Assembly (NCBI GenBank): GCA_036345935.2
Contig: JADWOT020000007.1
Location: 9,439,076 to 9,503,075, forward strand
DNA length: 64,000 bases
Direction of reading: 5' to 3'
From: Taenia hydatigena
Lineage: Eukaryota; Platyhelminthes; Cestoda; Cyclophyllidea; Taeniidae
Part shown: positions 62,061 to 64,000 of the stretch, in pieces
Position numbering within the stretch: position 1 is the stretch's first letter
Layout of the letters: each line of letters starts with the position of its first letter
Notes under the pieces: generated by a model
The model's database searches: none
Seen by the model: only the letters and a program-made list of their open reading frames with translations
Told to the model about the DNA's origin: nothing
Position numbers and translations under genes: made by a program

Positions 62061-62775
62061 CATTTTTAAGATTTTGCTTTGATTTCCAACAAACTAAATT
62101 TTGACAAAATCAATGATTTCTTCGGTGATTATTTAGGCGAATCGCGCTGACTAGCAAAGCGTGGGATTGTACAACCTCACGATCACAAAGGCACATCTGC
62201 TTGAGTTCAATGCCTATCGCTTTCTGGTGAGGCCATTGTCTTGCTAACCTCCGACCATGCTAGTGTTATTCCTATAGCAGCAATAAATTTTATTACACAC
62301 AACTACTTTTAGAGCTTTTCCAGATTTCTTTGTATAACATATCGCGTCCATGCGCTGACTCCTATATCATGTGCACTCCTTCGAACATCCAAAACATCCG
62401 GCTCCGAATATTTGCGGTTTCCTCTGCAAGGTTTCTCTTGTTGATTATCGGCTAAAGGAAATGGTATCCTCAGAGAAGTTGGGATCAACATCACAGTTAC
62501 ACAGCGAAACATGCAGTGTAAATAAAATATGCTCACTTGTGGCTCCCATGACTAAAGTTGGGCATTATTTATGCTAAGCAGAATGCATTTAGCATCAACA
62601 GGTGTTTGGTTTGCATTTCGTAATCTAAACACACGCTTACCATACGATCGTCTTAGATGCGACTGCGCAAGATATATGTAGCGAAATAAAATCAATTGTG
62701 TTGACAATTACGCAAAAAATAGTAACCTGTTAGGTGCGCTGACGCGGCATCACAGCCACACGGTGCTGATTCACA
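62061..62775. other. Upstream flank of the arginase gene
   Basis: No exon seen. It separates repeat R copy 3 from the arginase promoter. The two overlapping frames at 62309-62577 are antiparallel and featureless. Confidence 0.4.
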
Positions 62776-62780
62776 TGAGG

Positions 62781-62788
62781 TATAAAAG
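62781..62788 (+). promoter_or_regulatory. TATA box of the arginase gene
   Basis: TATAAAAG lies 42 bp before the ATG at 62830. By the usual 25-30 bp rule, transcription would start near 62811-62818, leaving a very short 5' leader of 12-19 nt. Alternatively, TTAG just before 62817 could serve as an acceptor for a leader, but no evidence supports that here. Confidence 0.55.
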
Positions 62789-62829
62789 GCAGTCGCAACT
62801 AATACCAAGTGTATTAGAGCTTTCGTGTC

Positions 62830-63995
62830 ATGGGCAACGGCTCTGCAAATCACGTCTCCTCTCTGGGTATTGTGGCAGCAGCAGTCGATAAGGGTCAACC
62901 AAAGGATGGAGTTCAGAAAGCACCGAAAGAGATTCGAGATCATGGTCTTGAGGGGCTTTTTAAAAATTTGAGTAAGCTGTCAGCTAGTCTGACCTTAATT
63001 TTCCTTCGTTTTTCTCTCTAGTTTATGGTGGGACGCCTGCAACACCATCAATGCCCCACCTCATTAATTTGACTTATCTGAATTCTCGGCGTCTATGTGC
63101 TGCTAACATTTCACTGCCTAATTCTAGATGCCAGTCAAATGATCGCGAAGCGGATATTATTTTGAATTGCGAAAACCAGCGAGCATTGGTGAAAACCACC
63201 TTGGAGCTGACGGAGCGCGTCGCAAAAAGTGTGAGTGAGAACGACATGACGCTTATACTGGGCGGCGACCACAGCATTGGAATTGGGTCAATCGCGGGTC
63301 ACTTCAGGGTTTTCCCCAACTCTTTTGTTGTCTGGGTTGACGCACACGCTGACATCAACACTCCCGGGAGCTCTGTTTCTCGGCACACTCACGGTATGCC
63401 TCTCTCCTTTCTTCTCAACGAAACCAGCAAACTCATTCCGCGAACTCAAGGCTTCGAAAACATCAAACCAGTGTAGGTTCCACATCCTTACATAAAGTAC
63501 CGTTGCTGGCCTTATTGACGTCCATTGACCCATTCATCTTGTAGTCTTGAAGCTAACCAACTCCTCTACATCGGACTTCGAGATGTTGATGCACCAGAGC
63601 TGTAAGTTTGGCCTTTAAGTCCAGTGATATGTAAAAATGTGCCCTCATAAATTGCTGACTGTTTTAGGAAGTTCATAAAGGATCTTAATGTTCTGTATTT
63701 TACTATGGACGATGTGCGAACGATTGGTATTGAGAGTGTCATGGAGACAGCCCTCAAGACCATAATGCGATTTTGGTGAGTAATTGTTGAAATTCCCCCC
63801 CCCTTTTGAGAGGATGAATAACCGACACACTTATCTGTGAATTATAATTGTTTGGCAGTCCTAATTGTCAAATCCACCTGAGCTTCGACATTGACGCGTT
63901 GGACCCCAAATATGCTCCCAGCACAGGGACTCCCGTCCCAGGGGGCCTCTCATTGGACGAGGGCAAGTACATTTGCAAGACCCTTGGCCAGACAG
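62830..63995 (+). CDS. ARG: Arginase, 5' five exons (continues past window)
   Basis: Arginase hydrolyses L-arginine to ornithine and urea with a two-Mn centre. Exons 62830-62971, 63022-63472, 63545-63601, 63668-63775 and 63859-63995 join in frame; introns are 50, 72, 66 and 83 bp, all GT-AG. The start MGNGSANHVSSLGIVAAAVD leads straight into KGQPKDGVQKAP, aligning with the N-terminus of human ARG1, so the ATG fits. Metal ligands are present: GGDHS, DAHADIN and SFDIDALDP. The HG loop reads SRHTHGMP where human ARG1 has SGNLHGQP, so the substrate-contacting Asn139 position is His; Asn130, Ser137 and His141 equivalents are kept. IGLRDVDAPE keeps the Asp183 and Glu186 equivalents. The remaining C-terminal part (Glu277 region) lies outside the window. 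No mitochondrial presequence is evident, so a cytosolic enzyme is likely. A donor GTAGG at 63996 marks the next intron. Confidence 0.93.
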
Positions 63996-64000
63996 GTAGG

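Noticed and set aside
1..64000. CRISPR arrays, operons, insertion sequences and other prokaryotic features
   Set aside because: Introns with GT-AG sites, AATAAA signals, tRNA-derived SINEs and lack of long intact frames show animal DNA; no regularly spaced DNA repeat array was seen apart from the coding 36-bp ladder at 53890-54012.

Overview
The window looks like gene-poor, repeat-rich DNA from an invertebrate animal genome. Coding sequence is split by spliceosomal introns, there is no operon structure, and one run of exactly 100 N (5971-6070) marks a draft scaffold join. The short introns in the arginase gene (50-83 bp), set in tens of kilobases of decayed dispersed repeats, would fit a flatworm, for example a tapeworm with a large genome. 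Nothing in the sequence proves the phylum.

Four gene pieces are supported by reading frame plus matching splice phases. (1) The 3' end of a minus-strand gene of unknown family at 4820-5890 has four exons, including a 38-nt micro-exon, and ends in a basic, Cys-rich tail with a downstream AATAAA. Its 5' part runs into the N gap. (2) An orphan plus-strand exon at 27682-28040 encodes a poly-Gln run and one C2H2 zinc finger. (3) The last two exons of a plus-strand gene at 53275-54066 encode a fibronectin type III module followed by a tail with four K/R-S-T-Q motifs at exactly 12-residue spacing. This looks like a multivalent binding ladder for dynein light chain LC8. (4) The 5' five exons of an arginase gene at 62830-63995 have a TATA box about 42 bp upstream of the ATG, and the gene continues past the window edge. 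A coiled-coil pseudogene (28687-28991, minus) and some weaker exon candidates are also listed.

Most of the rest is decayed dispersed repeats, recognised by comparing the window with itself. Family E is about 2 kb at 13.4-15.3 kb, with its two halves present separately at 6.9-7.7 and 19.7-20.9 kb. Family X is up to about 1.8 kb, with copies at 32.7-33.6, 34.5-36.4 and 44.3-46.0 kb and a decayed ORF. Family P is at 3.3-3.8, 11.0-11.8 and 56.8-57.7 kb. Family R is at 1-0.18, 25.8-26.1, 50.2 and 61.8-62.1 kb. Family T is a tRNA-Arg-derived SINE at 0.54-0.71 and 34.16-34.33 kb. There are also tRNA-like relics at 1315-1387 (Pro-like), 34395-34459 (Met-like) and 46236-46306 (Pro-like body with a CAA anticodon).

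The four genes have no visible functional link; they appear to be neighbours in a sparse region. The most interesting signal is the periodic LC8-type motif ladder at the C-terminus of the FN3 gene.
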